Source of the DNA: Branchiostoma floridae
Lineage: Eukaryota > Chordata > Leptocardii > Amphioxiformes > Branchiostomatidae
Assembly (NCBI RefSeq): GCF_000003815.2
Contig: NC_049984.1
Coordinates: 18,292,326 to 18,356,325 of the forward strand
Reading direction: 5' to 3'
Length of the DNA: 64,000 nt
In this document: positions 62,086 to 64,000 of the stretch, in pieces
Layout of the letters: each line of letters begins with the position of its first letter
Position numbering within the stretch: position 1 is the first letter of the stretch
Translations under genes and position numbers: made by a program
Notes under the pieces: model-generated
Told to the model about the DNA's origin: nothing
The model's input: the letters and a program-made list of their open reading frames with translations, nothing else
Database searches by the model: none

Positions 62086-64000
62086 AAGCTCAAGTCAAGT
62101 TGTCACGGCTAATTCAAGTACACACCACCCGAAAATAACAATGCTCAAAATAACATTGACTGTTGTGACCGTGCAACTAATTACCGAAGAAGAATGGATG
62201 GATGACAAGGATACATTATTTTCTGCCAAAACGTTGTCAGTGAAGCGTTTTGTATACTTGCCATTAGTACGAAGCAGAGATCTCTTCATTTTGGTATGTT
62301 TGATTGTTTGATTTACCCCACCTTGAATATAACGTTAGGTTTCTAAGGCCGAAACGCCACAGACAACAAAGTGTGCCATTCGTGTTACTTTGCACCTGAA
62401 TTGTAACAATAGTTGACATTTAAGCCGCTGACAAAGGTGTATAGCTTCTTTCAAACTGCCGGTTACTACTATCTCATCAAACGTGTTACCTTATCAGTTA
62501 GACATGGGGAGACGGACAGGCTAGTAAACTCACCATTTTGATTGATTGTAAAATGTCTAATTTGGTCAGGGTGTTTTCGTGCCCCAACCTCTGCTTACTG
62601 TTGACTGTCTGCCAAGTTTATTTTTCTGTTTCTTCATAAGTTTTGTCACGTAGGAAGGAGCTGGCACACCTGGGGCATCTTGGATTTTGAAAGAATCCCG
62701 ACAGCTGAATTCAAGTGCAATATTTACACAAGAGTGCCCAGCCCCTTTCTAATCTTTCATGTCTACCTGCCTTCCCAAGTTCCAAGGAGATAAACGCGTG
62801 AAAGAATGTTAGACGTATCCTGCATGCTGTCTTGTTTTACATGTTGAAGAGTTTTATATATCATCAGATCACTTACTCGTTTACCTCGATACAACAACAT
62901 GGGGTTGCAGATGTTATGTATACTTGTTGTTAATCAATACATGTATATGATGGGAAGACGTGGAACTTAAAAACCAGATCTGCGCAAAACGTTTCTGTCA
63001 ACTTTAACTTATACATACCCGATCGCAAAAGTTCGTTTTGTTTTTCAAACTTACTTGGTAATCTGTTCTCTTGTTAAGAAGTGGTAAATTACACTTAAAA
63101 CCACACCCCGGCATGATCTATTGAAGGTAATGGTCACAGGTAACGTTACAAGAAGCTCAAGTCAAAATGCCACCACCCGGAAATAACGATCCTCAAAATA
63201 ACAATGGCTGTTGTAAACGTGTTTTTCTCGCTACAAACGAGCTGGAACGACAAGGCTTTGGTTTTCAATGAGGCTTTCAATGCTGAGACCAAAATCAGCG
63301 CACTGTAAAAGAATTTGGAACCAAATTTGAATTCTAGTACATGTGTAGTACAAAAAGGAGGATTCCGATCCCACTAATCACCCAAAACAACTGGGATGGT
63401 AAAATAGACCCATTATTTTCTGCCGAAGCGTTGTCACTGAAGCGTTTTGTAGACTTCTCAATAGTCTATTCATATCGTATGTTTGATTCAGCTCCGTGAA
63501 TGTAGTTTTCTATTGCCTGGGCACCAACTCGCTCTAGACAACAAAGTATGCCATTCGTGTTACTTTGCACCCGAATTGTAACAATACTAGACTATCAAGA
63601 CGCGTACAAAGGTGTATAGCTTCTTTGAAACTGCTGGTCCCTACTATCTCATCAAACGTGTCACCTTATCGGTTAGACATGTAGTGACGGACAGGCCAGT
63701 AAACACCGCTGTGATTGATTGTATAGTGTATAATCTATCCTGGTTGTTTTCATGCCGCAACCTCCGCTTACTGTTGACTGTCTGCCAAGTTTGCTTTTCT
63801 GTCTCTTCATACGTTTTGTCATGTAGGAAGGGCTGGCACACCTCGGCAATCTTAGGTTTTGAAAGAATTCCGACAGCTGAATTCAAGTGCAATATTTACA
63901 CAAGAGTGTCAGTCCCCTTTCTCAATTTTCATGTACAACGGCCTTCCCAAGTTTTGAAGAGATAAAATCGTGAAAGAATGTTGGACGTACCCTATCTTGT
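62086..64000. repeat. Tandem duplication of a ~0.75-kb non-coding segment
   Basis: Copy 1 is about 62086-62820 and copy 2 about 63152 to the window end. Matching landmarks are AAGCTCAAGTCAA (62086/63152), ATTATTTTCTGCC, CCATTCGTGTTACTTTGCAC, CATCAAACGTGT, TACTGTTGACTGTCTGCCAA and CAAGTGCAATATTTACAC. The offset grows from about 1067 to about 1175, so copy 2 carries roughly 110 bp extra near 63260-63380. No frame is preserved between copies, so I do not call a gene. The spacer 62821-63151 and the flank 61541-62085 show nothing else that I can support. Confidence 0.8.

Noticed and set aside
61697-62086. Open frame of 129 codons on the plus strand
   Set aside because: Low-complexity composition, no recognisable domain, no splice or promoter context. 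Its 3' half is a CG-rich GATCG-containing stretch that looks like decayed repeat.

Overview
The window looks like nuclear DNA from a lancelet (amphioxus, Branchiostoma). It has animal genes with many short exons separated by AT-rich introns of a few hundred bases, standard GT-AG sites, vertebrate-like one-to-one orthologues, and dense short inverted-repeat transposons in nearly every intron. The species assignment is an inference from gene content and repeat style.

Layout. (1) 1-11502, plus strand: the 3' part of a receptor tyrosine kinase gene with EGF and Ig modules, a membrane span and a kinase domain; its 5' end lies outside the window. (2) 12504-29055, minus strand: complete DDX1 RNA helicase gene, 28 coding exons, 739 codons plus stop. 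(3) 29560-35298, plus strand: complete DHODH gene, 9 coding exons, 403 codons plus stop, head-to-head with DDX1 across about 500 bp. (4) 36860-43664, minus strand: an SR splicing factor of the SRSF4/5/6 type, with two alternative versions of the exon that closes RRM1. (5) 46034-46420, plus strand: MRPL36, head-to-head with the SR gene. (6) 49021-56018, minus strand: a C2H2 zinc-finger protein with about 14 fingers, 8 coding exons, 715 codons plus stop. (7) 57.4-64 kb: no host gene seen; a LINE nested in a Harbinger-type element, a second Harbinger-type element carrying a nested MITE, and a roughly 1.1-kb tandem duplication at the end of the window. All exon boundaries were worked out by hand from splice sites and reading phase; the four complete genes close in frame.

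How the genes relate. They are ordinary housekeeping neighbours (RNA helicase, pyrimidine synthesis, splicing factor, mitochondrial ribosome) arranged as two divergent promoter pairs and several convergent pairs. They are not an operon or a pathway cluster.

The most unusual object is in DDX1 intron 1 (27923-28884): a compact three-LTR element of the TRIM type, flanked by a 4-bp ATAG duplication. Its LTRs are only about 165-177 bp and contain tRNA-like segments with box-B motifs. Its primer binding sites match tRNA-Glu. Its first LTR is interrupted by another LTR fused to a 68-nt antisense copy of a mature tRNA-Glu(CTC), including the CCA end. That is the structure expected if plus-strand strong-stop DNA was extended through almost the whole tRNA primer and then captured.
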